Assembly: GCF_003465825.1 (NCBI RefSeq)
Contig: NZ_QSBV01000006.1
Location: 1-64,000, forward strand
Origin: Collinsella sp. AF02-46-1
Lineage (GTDB): Bacteria > Actinomycetota > Coriobacteriia > Coriobacteriales > Coriobacteriaceae
Length of the DNA: 64,000 nt
Direction of reading: 5' to 3'
Within the stretch, counting starts at the first letter, position 1. Each line of letters starts with the position of its first letter. The notes under the pieces are model-generated. The model was not told where the DNA came from. It ran no database searches and was given only the letters and a program-made list of their open reading frames with translations. The translations under genes and the position numbers were made by a program. Positions 51,182-59,705 of the stretch are shown here, in pieces.

Positions 51182-51216
51182 AGCGTCTCTCGACATCGGT
51201 CGAGAGACGCTTTTTT
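51182..51216 (+). terminator. Terminator of asnS
   Basis: AGCGTCTCTCGAC and GTCGAGAGACGCT are perfectly complementary around ATCG, followed by TTTTTT. Confidence 0.93.
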
Positions 51217-51392
51217 CAACAACATCCGTCAAGCTTTTGGCAAGTTTTTGGTCAGTTGACCAGGGCTGTTGAAAACTCGACCCGCCGCTTGCCGACGGCT
51301 ACCGACCGCCCGGAGTGTCCTGCACCCCTGGGAAAGCCCCGCGCCCTAGGCTCCATACCGTCGCCACCCAAAACGGAAAGGACGTGGACGCC

Positions 51393-52178
51393 ATGACCGA
51401 AACCGCTGTTGAAACTTACGAGACCACGACGAGGGGCGCCGCCTCGATGGCAGCCTATCGCGCCGTTCGCATCCTGCAATTATTAAGCGAAAACACCGGC
51501 GAGGACAAGGCCATGCTTTCCGATGAGTTGATCCGGCGTCTCGCCCATCCCGACGACCCCGCCCGCATGCCCATCTCGGCGGCGCGGCGCAGCATCTACA
51601 CCGCCATCTCCGCACTTCGCCATGCCGGATACGAAATTGAATACAAGCGCGGCGTGGGGTATCGGCTCTTGACCCGTCCGCTCACCGACGAAGAGATCAT
51701 CCGGCTCCACGGCATGGTCATGCGCAACCGCTCTACGCCCATCGCCATTCGAAAAAGCATGGCGCAGCACCTGGTCGCCATGGCGAGTGCCGACGTTCGC
51801 GGCTACCTCGATGCACCCGAGCCTGCTCCAAGCGCAGGCGACAAATCCACCAAGGCCATACGCACGCCCGTCAAGCGCATCGATGCCTGCGAGCTCATCG
51901 AGCAGGCCATCGACCACGGAACCACGGTGAGTTTTGATATTTCGAGTGTCACGGCACGCGGAGAGGTCGAAGTGGCGCGGATGACACTCCGGCCCTTTGC
52001 CATCAAGCAACGAGACGGCATCTCGTATTTGCTGGGAACGGTCTATGACGCGCGAGGCGCCGACGACACGCTGCGTACCGTTGAGATCGGCCGCATGAGA
52101 AACGTCACCACACGTCTCCTCGACGGCAAGAAGCTCTTCGCCGTCCTGGACGAGGACGATGCCTCCTCCGCCGCATAA
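51393..52178 (+). CDS. WYL-domain-like transcriptional regulator
   Basis: A 261-residue protein with an N-terminal winged-helix part (about 20-95; ISAARRSIYTAISALRHAGYEIEY split across the helix and wing, GVGYRLL) and a C-terminal WYL-like sensor (about 165-255; MTLRPFAIKQRDGISYLLGTVYDA). Such proteins respond to small ligands or nucleic acid fragments. It is directly upstream of, and may regulate, the ABC operon that begins at 52339. ATG at 51393 follows AAAGGACGTGG. Confidence 0.75.
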   Translation: MTETAVETYETTTRGAASMAAYRAVRILQLLSENTGEDKAMLSDELIRRLAHPDDPARMPISAARRSIYTAISALRHAGYEIEYKRGVGYRLLTRPLTDEEIIRLHGMVMRNRSTPIAIRKSMAQHLVAMASADVRGYLDAPEPAPSAGDKSTKAIRTPVKRIDACELIEQAIDHGTTVSFDISSVTARGEVEVARMTLRPFAIKQRDGISYLLGTVYDARGADDTLRTVEIGRMRNVTTRLLDGKKLFAVLDEDDASSAA

Positions 52179-52245
52179 GACCCTCCGCCGCCCATTCGAC
52201 TACCCGTACCGCCCATCCGATTCTGTATTAAAAAACCCGCCAGGC

Positions 52246-52303
52246 TGTTGTAAAAATGGACATCAGCGCTACTATAGTTCCACTTGCACTTTGTCCCAGT
52301 GCA
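52246..52303 (+). promoter_or_regulatory. Promoter and leader hairpin of the ABC operon
   Basis: TTGTAA and TACTAT separated by 16 nt (about 52248-52275) resemble a sigma-70 promoter. Just downstream TGCACT (52285-52290) pairs with AGTGCA (52298-52303), a small hairpin that might be an operator or leader element. Confidence 0.5.
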
Positions 52304-52338
52304 GTGTTTCCAGCCATTTTTATACTGGGGGTAATGAT

Positions 52339-53319
52339 ATGAAGGACATCACCATCAGCCGCAGGAGCCTTCTGGTCTCCGCCGGTCTGCTCGCGCTCGC
52401 CCCGCTCGCCGGATGCGGCGGCAACTCTGGTTCCGGCTCTGCTGCCGCCGGTTCCGACTACACCATCGGCGTTCTGCAACTCACCGAGCACTCCGCACTC
52501 GATGCCGCCAACGACGGCTTTGTCAAGGCCATCAAGGAGAGCGGCCTTAAGGTCAAGATCGACCAGAAGAACGCCCAGAACGACCAGTCCACGTGTAAGT
52601 CCATTGCCGACAAGTTTGTGGGCGACAACGTCAACCTGATTTATGCCATCGCCACGCCCGCCGCGCAGGCTGCCGCCGGCGCCACGGCCGATATCCCCAT
52701 CGTGGGCTGTGCCATCACCGACTACGCCGCCTCCGGCCTGGTCCAGGACAACGACAAGCCCGGCACCAACGTCACGGGCGCTTCCGACCTCACCCCAGTC
52801 GCCGAGCAGCTCGAGATGATGCAGAAGGTCCTGCCCGACGTTAAAAAGGTCGGCCTGCTCTACTGCACCGCCGAGTCCAACTCCGACGTCCAGATCAAAG
52901 CCGCCAAGAAGGAGCTCAACAAGCTGGGCCTCGAGTACACCGATTTCACCGTCTCGAGCTCCAACGAGATTCAGTCCGTCGTCGAGTCCTCCGTGGGCAA
53001 GGTCGACGCGCTGTACTCCCCCACTGACAACACCATCGCCGCGGGCGCTTCGCAGGTCGGCCAGATCTGCAAGGAGAATAAGCTCCCCTTCGTGACCGGC
53101 GAGGAGGGTATGTGCATGGCCGGCGGCCTGTTCACCCTCTCCATCAACTATAAGGACCTGGGCTACGCCGCGGGCGAGATGGCCGTTAAGATCCTGAAGG
53201 GCGAGGCCAAGCCCGAGGATATGCCGATCAAGCACCTCTCGAGCAAGGACCTGGTCGTCGTCAAGAACGACGAGATGGCCGAGGCTCTGGGTATCGACCT
53301 TTCCGCTCTGGACGAGTAG
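52339..53319 (+). CDS. ABC transporter substrate-binding lipoprotein, TrpX-like
   Basis: A 326-residue binding protein of the ABC_sub_bind type. The N-terminus ISRRSLLVSAGLLALAPLAG ends in a lipobox (LAGC, Cys26) and has a twin-Arg, so it is a lipoprotein possibly exported by Tat. Residues 40-320 form a two-lobed periplasmic-binding fold (YTIGVLQLTEHSALD). Relatives bind tryptophan, other aromatic amino acids or purines. A hairpin after the gene suggests higher expression than the membrane parts. Confidence 0.9.
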   Translation: MKDITISRRSLLVSAGLLALAPLAGCGGNSGSGSAAAGSDYTIGVLQLTEHSALDAANDGFVKAIKESGLKVKIDQKNAQNDQSTCKSIADKFVGDNVNLIYAIATPAAQAAAGATADIPIVGCAITDYAASGLVQDNDKPGTNVTGASDLTPVAEQLEMMQKVLPDVKKVGLLYCTAESNSDVQIKAAKKELNKLGLEYTDFTVSSSNEIQSVVESSVGKVDALYSPTDNTIAAGASQVGQICKENKLPFVTGEEGMCMAGGLFTLSINYKDLGYAAGEMAVKILKGEAKPEDMPIKHLSSKDLVVVKNDEMAEALGIDLSALDE

Positions 53320-53390
53320 CGCCATGCGCGGTAACGCGTCTAGGGCCCGCACGCGCGCCACAGCCGCGTTATTCAATATCTGAGTCCTTG

Positions 53391-53419
53391 GGGCGAACGC
53401 TAAAGACCGGCGTTCGCCC
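53391..53419 (+). terminator. Hairpin between the binding-protein and permease genes
   Basis: GGGCGAACGC and GCGTTCGCCC form a perfect 10-bp stem, followed by TGCTTGTTT. It probably acts as a partial terminator. Confidence 0.75.
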
Positions 53420-53523
53420 TGCTTGTTTCGGATGAGACAAAACATCCGTCCGCAGCTCTTTTATGCATTGGTACCGCTATTATGGAAAATCACGTGTCCA
53501 CCCTATCCTAGGAGGTATGAAGC

Positions 53524-54447
53524 ATGCTCATTGCATTGCAGGGCGCCGTTTCGCAGGGCGTCCTCTGGGGCATTATGGTGCTTGGCGTGTTTATCACGTT
53601 CCGCCTGCTCGACATCCCCGATATGACCTGCGACGGCAGCTTTGCCCTCGGCGGCTGTGTCTGCGCCGTACTCATCGTCAACAATAACGTCGACCCCTTG
53701 CTCGCCGTGCTGGCCGGCATGTGCGCCGGCGCCATCGCGGGCGCCGTCACGGGCATCTTGACCACCGTCTTTGAGATTCCCGCAATCCTCGCCGGAATCC
53801 TTACGCAGATCAGTCTGTGGTCCATCAACCTGCGCATCATGGGCAAGTCCAACACGCCCATCCTTGCCAAGGGCACTATCTTCTCATCCGTCAGCAACAT
53901 GACGGGCCTGCCGCAGTCCACTGTTGCCATTATCCTAGGCATTGTGCTGGCCGTGGCCATCGTCGCCATCCTGTACTGGTTCTTTGGCACCGAGATCGGC
54001 TCGGCGCTGCGTGCCACCGGCAACAACGAGTACATGATCCGCGCCCTAGGCGTCAACACCAACTCCACCAAAATGATCGCCCTCGTGCTCTCCAACGCCC
54101 TCATTGGCCTTTCGGGTGCGCTCATCTGCCAGAGCCAGAAGTATGCCGACATTGGCATGGGTACCGGCGCCATCGTTATCGGTCTTGCCGCCATCGTCAT
54201 CGGCGAGGTGCTCGGCCGCCTGCTGCCCGGCGGTCTCACGCAGTTCTCCGTCCGTCTGGCCTCCGCCGTCTTTGGCTCCGTGGTGTACTTCCTCATCCGC
54301 GCCATCGTGCTGCAACTGGGCATGGACGCCAACGACATGAAGCTGCTCTCCGCCGTGATCGTCGCCGTGGCCCTGTGCGTTCCCGTGGTTTGGGAGCGCT
54401 ATAAGCTCCGCAGCTCCTACACGAAGGGAGATGAGGCAGATGCTTAA
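53524..54447 (+). CDS. ABC transporter permease
   Basis: A 307-residue inner-membrane permease with eight to nine helices, of the group paired with ABC_sub_bind lipoproteins (N-terminal VSQGVLWGIMVLGVFITFRL, DIPDMTCDGSFALGG; EAA-like loop GSALRATGNNEYMIRALGVN split). It forms the channel for the substrate captured by the lipoprotein. ATG follows TAGGAGGTATGAAGC. It overlaps the ATPase gene by 8 bp. Confidence 0.93.
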   Translation: MLIALQGAVSQGVLWGIMVLGVFITFRLLDIPDMTCDGSFALGGCVCAVLIVNNNVDPLLAVLAGMCAGAIAGAVTGILTTVFEIPAILAGILTQISLWSINLRIMGKSNTPILAKGTIFSSVSNMTGLPQSTVAIILGIVLAVAIVAILYWFFGTEIGSALRATGNNEYMIRALGVNTNSTKMIALVLSNALIGLSGALICQSQKYADIGMGTGAIVIGLAAIVIGEVLGRLLPGGLTQFSVRLASAVFGSVVYFLIRAIVLQLGMDANDMKLLSAVIVAVALCVPVVWERYKLRSSYTKGDEADA

Positions 54448-55234
54448 GCTCTCGCACGTCAAGAAGACCTTTAACAAGGGCACCGTCACCGAGAAGCGCG
54501 CGCTCACCGGCGTCGACCTTACCCTCAACGACGGCGACTTTGTAACTGTGATCGGCGGCAACGGCGCCGGCAAATCCACGCTGCTCAACATGATTGCCGG
54601 CGTATATCCGCTCGATTCGGGCGTTATCGAGCTCGACGGCACCGACATCTCGCGCCTGAGCGAGTCGCAGCGCGCCAAGTACCTGGGCCGCGTGTTCCAG
54701 GATCCCATGCGCGGCACCGCAGCCGACATGCAGATTGCCGAGAACTTGGCCCTCGCCAAGCGTCGCGGCCAGCGTCGCGGCCTTTCGTGGGGCGTCACCA
54801 AGGCCGAGAAGGACGAGTACGTTGAGTTGCTCAAGCGCCTGGACCTTGGCCTGGACACGCGCCTCAACGCCAAGGTCGGCCTGCTTTCGGGTGGCCAGCG
54901 CCAGGCACTCACGCTGCTCATGGCCACGCTCACCAAGCCGCGCTTGCTGCTGCTCGACGAGCACACCGCGGCACTCGACCCCAAGACCGCCTCTAAGGTG
55001 CTCAATCTGACCGAGGAGATTGTCGACGAGAACCACCTGACCACGCTCATGGTCACGCACAACATGAATGACGCCATCCGTCTGGGCAATCGCCTGATCA
55101 TGATGCACGAGGGCCACGTTATCTACGACGTGGCGGGCGACGAGAAGAAGTCGCTCACCGTCGCCGACCTGCTGCAGAAGTTCGAGGAGGTCTCGGGCGG
55201 CGAGCTCGCCAACGACCGCATGCTGCTGAGCTAA
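54440..55234 (+). CDS. ABC transporter ATP-binding protein
   Basis: A 264-residue ABC ATPase powering the permease. Walker A GGNGAGKST (about 38-46), signature LSGGQRQ (about 150), Walker B LLLLDEH and the switch His in VTHNMNDA are intact. MLKLSHVKK is taken as start because GGAG lies 8-10 nt upstream. It is the last gene of the three-gene operon. Confidence 0.95.
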   Translation: MLKLSHVKKTFNKGTVTEKRALTGVDLTLNDGDFVTVIGGNGAGKSTLLNMIAGVYPLDSGVIELDGTDISRLSESQRAKYLGRVFQDPMRGTAADMQIAENLALAKRRGQRRGLSWGVTKAEKDEYVELLKRLDLGLDTRLNAKVGLLSGGQRQALTLLMATLTKPRLLLLDEHTAALDPKTASKVLNLTEEIVDENHLTTLMVTHNMNDAIRLGNRLIMMHEGHVIYDVAGDEKKSLTVADLLQKFEEVSGGELANDRMLLS

Positions 55235-55273
55235 AACCTGCCAATAAGGGACAGGTTTATTTTGGCAGGTTTT
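55233..55273. repeat. CCTGCCA-type hairpin with GGGACAGG loop (B2)
   Basis: AAAACCTGCCA and TGGCAGGTTTT form a perfect 11-bp stem. The loop carries AAGGGACAGGTTTATTT. The TAA stop of the ATPase gene is at its edge (the element begins in the stop codon). Confidence 0.85.
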
Positions 55274-55288
55274 ATCTGCGCAAACGTC

Positions 55289-55328
55289 AAAACCGCCGCA
55301 AAGGAACAGACGCCCTTGCGGCGGTTTT
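55289..55328 (+). terminator. Terminator of the ABC operon
   Basis: AAAACCGCCGCAA and TTGCGGCGGTTTT form a perfect 13-bp stem followed by CGC. Together with B2 it gives two successive hairpins after the operon. Confidence 0.8.
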
Positions 55329-55426
55329 CGCTAACCCCCATATCGAGCACAGAAGCCCGTACGATGTGATCGGACGGGCTTCTTGATGGGTATCATGGTT
55401 GGACGATCATTAGGAGGTTTCTCTAC

Positions 55427-56194
55427 ATGGAATTGTTTGAGCCGATTCTTCATTTCTTTGCACAACGATGGGTCCACAACATCATCTGGGCAGGTATCTT
55501 GGCCATCGGCACCGCCGTTGCCGCCAAGGTCGCGTCCAAGACCCTGTACCACCTGCTCAACCGCGACGATAACCCACTCCCTTCATCAAGCATCTTCATC
55601 AACATCGCGCGCGCCGTCATTTGGATGATCGGCGGCAGCTTTATCCTCGACAACTGCTTTGGCATTAACGCAAACGCCCTCGTCGCCGCTCTTGGCGTCG
55701 GCGGCATCGCCATCTCGCTCGGCTTTCAGGACACGCTGTCAAACCTTATCGGTGGCATGCAGGTGACCTTTATGGGCATCATCAAACCCGGCGACAATAT
55801 CGAGGTCGGCGGCGTGACGGGCGTGGTCCAAGATATCACCTGGCGCCATACGACCATCGAGGACGCCTGCGGGCAGACCATCATCGTCCCCAACTCAAAT
55901 ATCTCCAAGAACACGCTCGTGCACCTCATGCCCTTTGGGCGCGTTGCCGTGCCCGTTGCCGTAAAGGACACGTCCAAGTGGGCCTCGTTGGACGCGCTGG
56001 CAGATGAGCTTACCGACGCCACCAAGGCCGCGGTGCTTCCCATCTCTGGCTTTGACAAGGAGCCGTACGTGCTCTTTAGCGAGATCGGCGACTTTGGCGT
56101 CAAGGGCAAAATCATCTTTATCGTCAGCGACGACAGCACCACTTTCACGGCAGCCGACGCTTGCATCCGCGCCATCGCCCCCATCATCGCCTAA
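55427..56194 (+). CDS. Small-conductance mechanosensitive channel MscS family
   Basis: A 255-residue channel with two or three N-terminal helices, the pore-lining TM3 (ANALVAALGVGGIAISLGFQ, Gly/Ala-rich) and the cytoplasmic MscS vestibule (GDNIEVGGVTGVVQDITWRH). It opens on membrane tension to release solutes during hypo-osmotic shock. Slightly shorter than E. coli MscS (286). ATG follows AGGAGGTTTCTCTAC. It is a single gene. Confidence 0.93.
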   Translation: MELFEPILHFFAQRWVHNIIWAGILAIGTAVAAKVASKTLYHLLNRDDNPLPSSSIFINIARAVIWMIGGSFILDNCFGINANALVAALGVGGIAISLGFQDTLSNLIGGMQVTFMGIIKPGDNIEVGGVTGVVQDITWRHTTIEDACGQTIIVPNSNISKNTLVHLMPFGRVAVPVAVKDTSKWASLDALADELTDATKAAVLPISGFDKEPYVLFSEIGDFGVKGKIIFIVSDDSTTFTAADACIRAIAPIIA

Positions 56195-56232
56195 AACAAC
56201 CGCAAAGGGGACAGGCACCATTGTGGTGGTTT
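56193..56232. repeat. CCACCA-type hairpin with GGGGACAGG loop (A1)
   Basis: Imperfect arms (ACAACCGCAA against TTGTGGTGGTTT) around AAGGGGACAGGCACCA. It directly follows the MscS stop. Other copies lie at 58921, 60935 and 62564. Confidence 0.65.
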
Positions 56233-56288
56233 CGCATCGTGGTACCATGGTTCATATCGTTGTTTAAACGACTAAGGGAGTAGACACC

Positions 56289-58205
56289 ATGGAAGAGGCC
56301 TATCGTCAAGCACGCAAGCGCGGCGAGCAAGGACGCCGTCGCGCCATCAGCCAAAGCGAGCACCCGTACCTCACGGACCTCGACAGCTTGGTTGCCCAGC
56401 TCCCCTTAGGTCAGCGAGAGAGCGTCGGCCTGCGGGATATTCCGCTCGAAATGGTCGTCGGCACGGTTACTAAGGGCCGTCAGTCTGCCTTTTCGTGCAA
56501 CTTTATGCCCCTGCTGCCGTTTAACACCGAGTTCGCCCGCAAGTGGTCCAACCTCTACGACATTCAGGTGACCGAGGGCTATCGCGACCCCATCATCGTC
56601 ACCGAGTTCATGCATCGGTTTTACGTCCAAGAGGGCAACAAGCGCGTCAGTGTCCTCAAATTCCTGGACGCCCCGACGGTTTCGGCCAAGGTCACCCGCC
56701 TCTATCCCGGAAAATGGGATTCCGTCGAAAGCCGCCTGTACGGTGAGTTCTGCGCGTTTTGGCGCGTCTGCCCCCTATACGAGATCGAGTTCTCGCGTGA
56801 GGGAAGCTACGAAACGCTCGCCAAGATGCTCGGTCAGAACCTTATCGAAAAATGGCCGCAGAAAAAGGTCGACTACCTGCGCCATACCTTCCTACTCTTT
56901 AAGCGCGCCTACCTGCGCGCGGGCGGCGACCACCTGGACATTACGCCCGCCGACGCCATGCTCGTCTACCTCAATGTGTACAACCAGGACCGTCTGCTGG
57001 ATACGCCGACGGATATCGTCGTAAACCGCCTGTGCAAGATCTGGCGCGAGCTGGTCATTGCCGGCAAAAATGACGAGGACAAGGTCGATCTTGTCGAAGC
57101 GCCGAGCGTCGATGAGGAAGAGGCGCTCGCCAAGTCCACCTCCGGCGTGCTCAACTTCTTTATGGGCAAGACCGTCTACTCGGCGGCCAACCCCCTGCGC
57201 ATCGCCTTTATCCATGAGTTCCCCTGTGCGACGTCGAGCTGGGACAGCCTGCACGACCAAGGGCGTCAGTATCTCGATGAGCACTTTGGCGGTATCGTGC
57301 GCACCGAGGCGTTCGAGGACTGTCACAATCCGGACGTGTTCTACGCCGCCGTGGAAACGGCTGTCAAACATGGAGCTAACGTCATCTTCTCGACCTCGCA
57401 CCGCCTGATGGAATACACGCTCAGAGCTGCCGTTGAGTATCCCCAGGTGCGGTTCCTTAACTGCTCTATCGGCCTTCCCCACCAAAGCGTCCGTTCGTAC
57501 TTTGGCAAGATGTACGAGGCCAAGTTCCTCCTGGGCGCCCTTGCCGCCAGTATGGCGGACAACCACCGTATCGGCTACCACGCGTCGGTCTTCGCCTCGG
57601 GCGCGCTTAGCGAGATCAACGCCTTTGCGATTGGCGCCTCGCTGCTCGACCCCCGCGCGCAAATTATCCTGACCTGGGGCGATGTGCCCGCCGGCGGTCT
57701 TGCCGAGGCCATGTGCCGCGAAGGCGTGAGCGTCATGACCGGCGCTGACATGTCAAAGTCGCTCGAAGACCCTACGGCCTACGGACTCCACCGCCTGGTC
57801 GATGGCAAGGTTTCCGGCATCGCCATGCCGGTATGGAACTGGGGCCGTTACTACGAGCTCATCGTTCGCAGCCTTCTGCACGGCACGTGGGACGAAACCA
57901 GCGATGACAACCAAGTGCGCGCCGTCAACTACTGGTACGGCATGAGCTCCGGCGTTATCGACATCCGTTACGCTCCGGGCCTACCCTACCAGACGCGCAA
58001 ACTCGTGCAGTTGCTCCGCAACGGCATTGTCGAGGGATCCATCAACCCCTTTGGCGGCGAGCTCCACAGCCAGAACGGCGTGGTACAGATCGAAGGCTTC
58101 CCTCCGCTGCCGAGCACGCAGATTGTCGAGATGAATTGGCTGGCGGATAACGTGGTAGGCACCATTCCGCAGCTCGACGATGAGCCGAAAGTCCCTGCCC
58201 TATGA
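56289..58205 (+). CDS. Cytosolic fusion of ParB-like domain and BMP-type ligand-binding domain
   Basis: A 638-residue protein without signal peptide or membrane helix. Residues about 45-140 look like a ParB/sulfiredoxin-like fold: YRDPIIVTEFMHRFYVQEGN then KRVSVLKFLDAPTVSAKVTR, equivalent to the GxxR core. A helical middle (about 150-300) follows. Residues about 305-600 match the BMP/PnrA (Med-like) nucleoside-binding fold (RIAFIHEFPCATSSWDSLHD, then NCSIGLPHQ, MADNHRIGYHASVFA). BMP proteins are normally secreted lipoproteins; here the domain must sense something inside the cell. The next gene overlaps by 4 bp and encodes a metallophosphoesterase. Function is inferred only. Confidence 0.8.
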   Translation: MEEAYRQARKRGEQGRRRAISQSEHPYLTDLDSLVAQLPLGQRESVGLRDIPLEMVVGTVTKGRQSAFSCNFMPLLPFNTEFARKWSNLYDIQVTEGYRDPIIVTEFMHRFYVQEGNKRVSVLKFLDAPTVSAKVTRLYPGKWDSVESRLYGEFCAFWRVCPLYEIEFSREGSYETLAKMLGQNLIEKWPQKKVDYLRHTFLLFKRAYLRAGGDHLDITPADAMLVYLNVYNQDRLLDTPTDIVVNRLCKIWRELVIAGKNDEDKVDLVEAPSVDEEEALAKSTSGVLNFFMGKTVYSAANPLRIAFIHEFPCATSSWDSLHDQGRQYLDEHFGGIVRTEAFEDCHNPDVFYAAVETAVKHGANVIFSTSHRLMEYTLRAAVEYPQVRFLNCSIGLPHQSVRSYFGKMYEAKFLLGALAASMADNHRIGYHASVFASGALSEINAFAIGASLLDPRAQIILTWGDVPAGGLAEAMCREGVSVMTGADMSKSLEDPTAYGLHRLVDGKVSGIAMPVWNWGRYYELIVRSLLHGTWDETSDDNQVRAVNYWYGMSSGVIDIRYAPGLPYQTRKLVQLLRNGIVEGSINPFGGELHSQNGVVQIEGFPPLPSTQIVEMNWLADNVVGTIPQLDDEPKVPAL

Positions 58206-58912
58206 AAATCCTTGCCATAGCCGATACCGAAGAACGATGCCTTTGGGAGTGCTTTCGCAAGGAACGCTTTGAGGGCGTCGACCTGATTTTGTCCGCCGGC
58301 GATCTGGACCCGGACTATCTTGAGTTTTTGGTTACGGTCATCAACAAACCGCTCATCTACGTACGCGGCAATCACGATGACCGCTACGCACGTCATGCAC
58401 CGGGCGGATGTATCTGCGTGGAAGACAGCGTGTACACGTACCGAGGGATTCGCATTGCGGGCCTTGGCGGGTCCATGCGTTATCGCGACGGCGCCAACAT
58501 GTACACCGAACGCGAGATGTCCAAGCGCATGCGCAAGCTGTCGCGTAAGGTTAGGATGGTCGGCGGGTGCGACATTCTGCTTACCCATGCACCCGCCGCC
58601 GGTATGGGTGATCTGGACGATCTGCCGCATCGAGGGTTTGAGTGCTTTAACACAGCGCTTGAGTCCTGGGGGGCCGACTACATGGTGCACGGGCATGTGC
58701 ACCAATGCTATGGTCGCGACTTTCAGCGTGAGCGCCAGCATGCATGCGGGACAACAATCATCAACGCGTGCGGCTATACGCAGTTTGAGCTGGATGAAGC
58801 GCGCTACCCCATCCGTGGCTGGCAGGCAGCCTGGCTCAACTCGCAAACCATGCGCCGCGAGCTCAAACGCCACGAAGCAATCGAGTCTTCAACCGCCAGA
58901 ACCCCCTGGTAA
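58202..58912 (+). CDS. Metallophosphoesterase, calcineurin-like
   Basis: A 236-residue phosphoesterase. Metal-binding motifs are D in IADTEER, GDLD (about 33), GNHD (about 58), LTHAP (about 129) and GHVHQCYG (about 164-171). The first motif is DTE rather than the usual DxH, so one metal ligand may differ. Members cleave phosphomonoesters or cyclic nucleotides. The ATGA overlap with the ParB-BMP fusion gene implies coupled translation and a joint function. Confidence 0.9.
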   Translation: MKILAIADTEERCLWECFRKERFEGVDLILSAGDLDPDYLEFLVTVINKPLIYVRGNHDDRYARHAPGGCICVEDSVYTYRGIRIAGLGGSMRYRDGANMYTEREMSKRMRKLSRKVRMVGGCDILLTHAPAAGMGDLDDLPHRGFECFNTALESWGADYMVHGHVHQCYGRDFQRERQHACGTTIINACGYTQFELDEARYPIRGWQAAWLNSQTMRRELKRHEAIESSTARTPW

Positions 58913-58920
58913 CTGCCAAC

Positions 58921-58959
58921 AACCACCACGAAGGGGATAGGCACCTTTATGGTGGTTTT
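58921..58959. repeat. CCACCA-type hairpin (A2)
   Basis: AACCACCA and TGGTGGTT arms around CGAAGGGGATAGGCACCTTTA. The following GCTGACTCGTCCGACCTGTC is shared exactly with A3 at 60935, so about 60 bp are duplicated. Confidence 0.8.
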
Positions 58960-59026
58960 GCTGACTCGTCCGACCTGTCCATCACGGTGCTTGTGTAATT
59001 AACGAGAACACTCATTGTTTTGTAAG

Positions 59027-59053
59027 GACGGCGCTCACATGCCGTCTTTTTTT
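59027..59053 (+). terminator. Terminator of the ParB-BMP/phosphoesterase operon
   Basis: GACGGC and GCCGTC arms with an 8-nt loop, followed by seven T. Confidence 0.85.
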
Positions 59054-59080
59054 GTCAACTTATGCAGTCTCGACCGTGTT
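59053..59080 (+). promoter_or_regulatory. Possible ECF-type promoter before the second sigma gene
   Basis: TGTCAAC (59053-59059) and CGTGTT (59075-59080), 15 nt apart, loosely resemble an ECF promoter. It would allow autoregulation, but the match is weak. Confidence 0.3.
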
Positions 59081-59144
59081 GTATGTAGAGGGATCTCGCG
59101 AGACGCCTTCCCTATATCCACCACGACCAATTGGAGGTGACACT

Positions 59145-59705
59145 ATGCCTGCACGCCGTAACCGCAATAGCACGCTCCGATGCGATGCCGATCAGATCGA
59201 GCGGGAAGCAAAGCGCTTGGTCGACACGTATTCCGACCTCATCCTTCGATTGTGCTATTCGGCCCTTGGATCCGCTGACGACGCTCAAGACATCTGCCAG
59301 GACACGCTGATCAAGATTCTCCAACGCACTCAACCGTTCGACTCGCTCGAACACGAACGTGCTTGGGTGATCCGAGTCGCACTGAACGCATGTCGCGATA
59401 TCGGCCGTACGCACGCGAATCACCCGGTTGTCGACCTCGATTCGCTCCCCGATTTCTGCGCACCCGTAACACATACCGAGCAAGAATTCGCGCAACGCGA
59501 CTGCGCCATTCTTTCCGCTGTCACGGCCCTGCCTCAAGCACAGCGCATCGCCATCTTTTTGCACTACTACGCAGGCATGAGCATCAGGGAAATCGCAGAC
59601 GCCGTTCACGCGACGCCAGCTGCAACCGCCCAGCACCTTAGCCGCGGACGTGCGTCACTTCGGCTTTCCTTGAAAGGAGACCACAATGACTACGAATTCG
59701 AATGA
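59145..59705 (+). CDS. ECF-type RNA polymerase sigma factor (second copy)
   Basis: A 186-residue ECF sigma factor. Region 2 has SADDAQDICQDTLIKILQ and WVIRVALNACRDI; region 4 has LPQAQRIAIFLHYYAGMSIR then EIADAVHATPAATAQHLSRG. It differs strongly in sequence from the sigma factor at 18437-18955, so it is not a recent duplicate. ATG follows TTGGAGGTGACACT. Its end overlaps the next gene by 20 bp. Confidence 0.92.
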   Translation: MPARRNRNSTLRCDADQIEREAKRLVDTYSDLILRLCYSALGSADDAQDICQDTLIKILQRTQPFDSLEHERAWVIRVALNACRDIGRTHANHPVVDLDSLPDFCAPVTHTEQEFAQRDCAILSAVTALPQAQRIAIFLHYYAGMSIREIADAVHATPAATAQHLSRGRASLRLSLKGDHNDYEFE

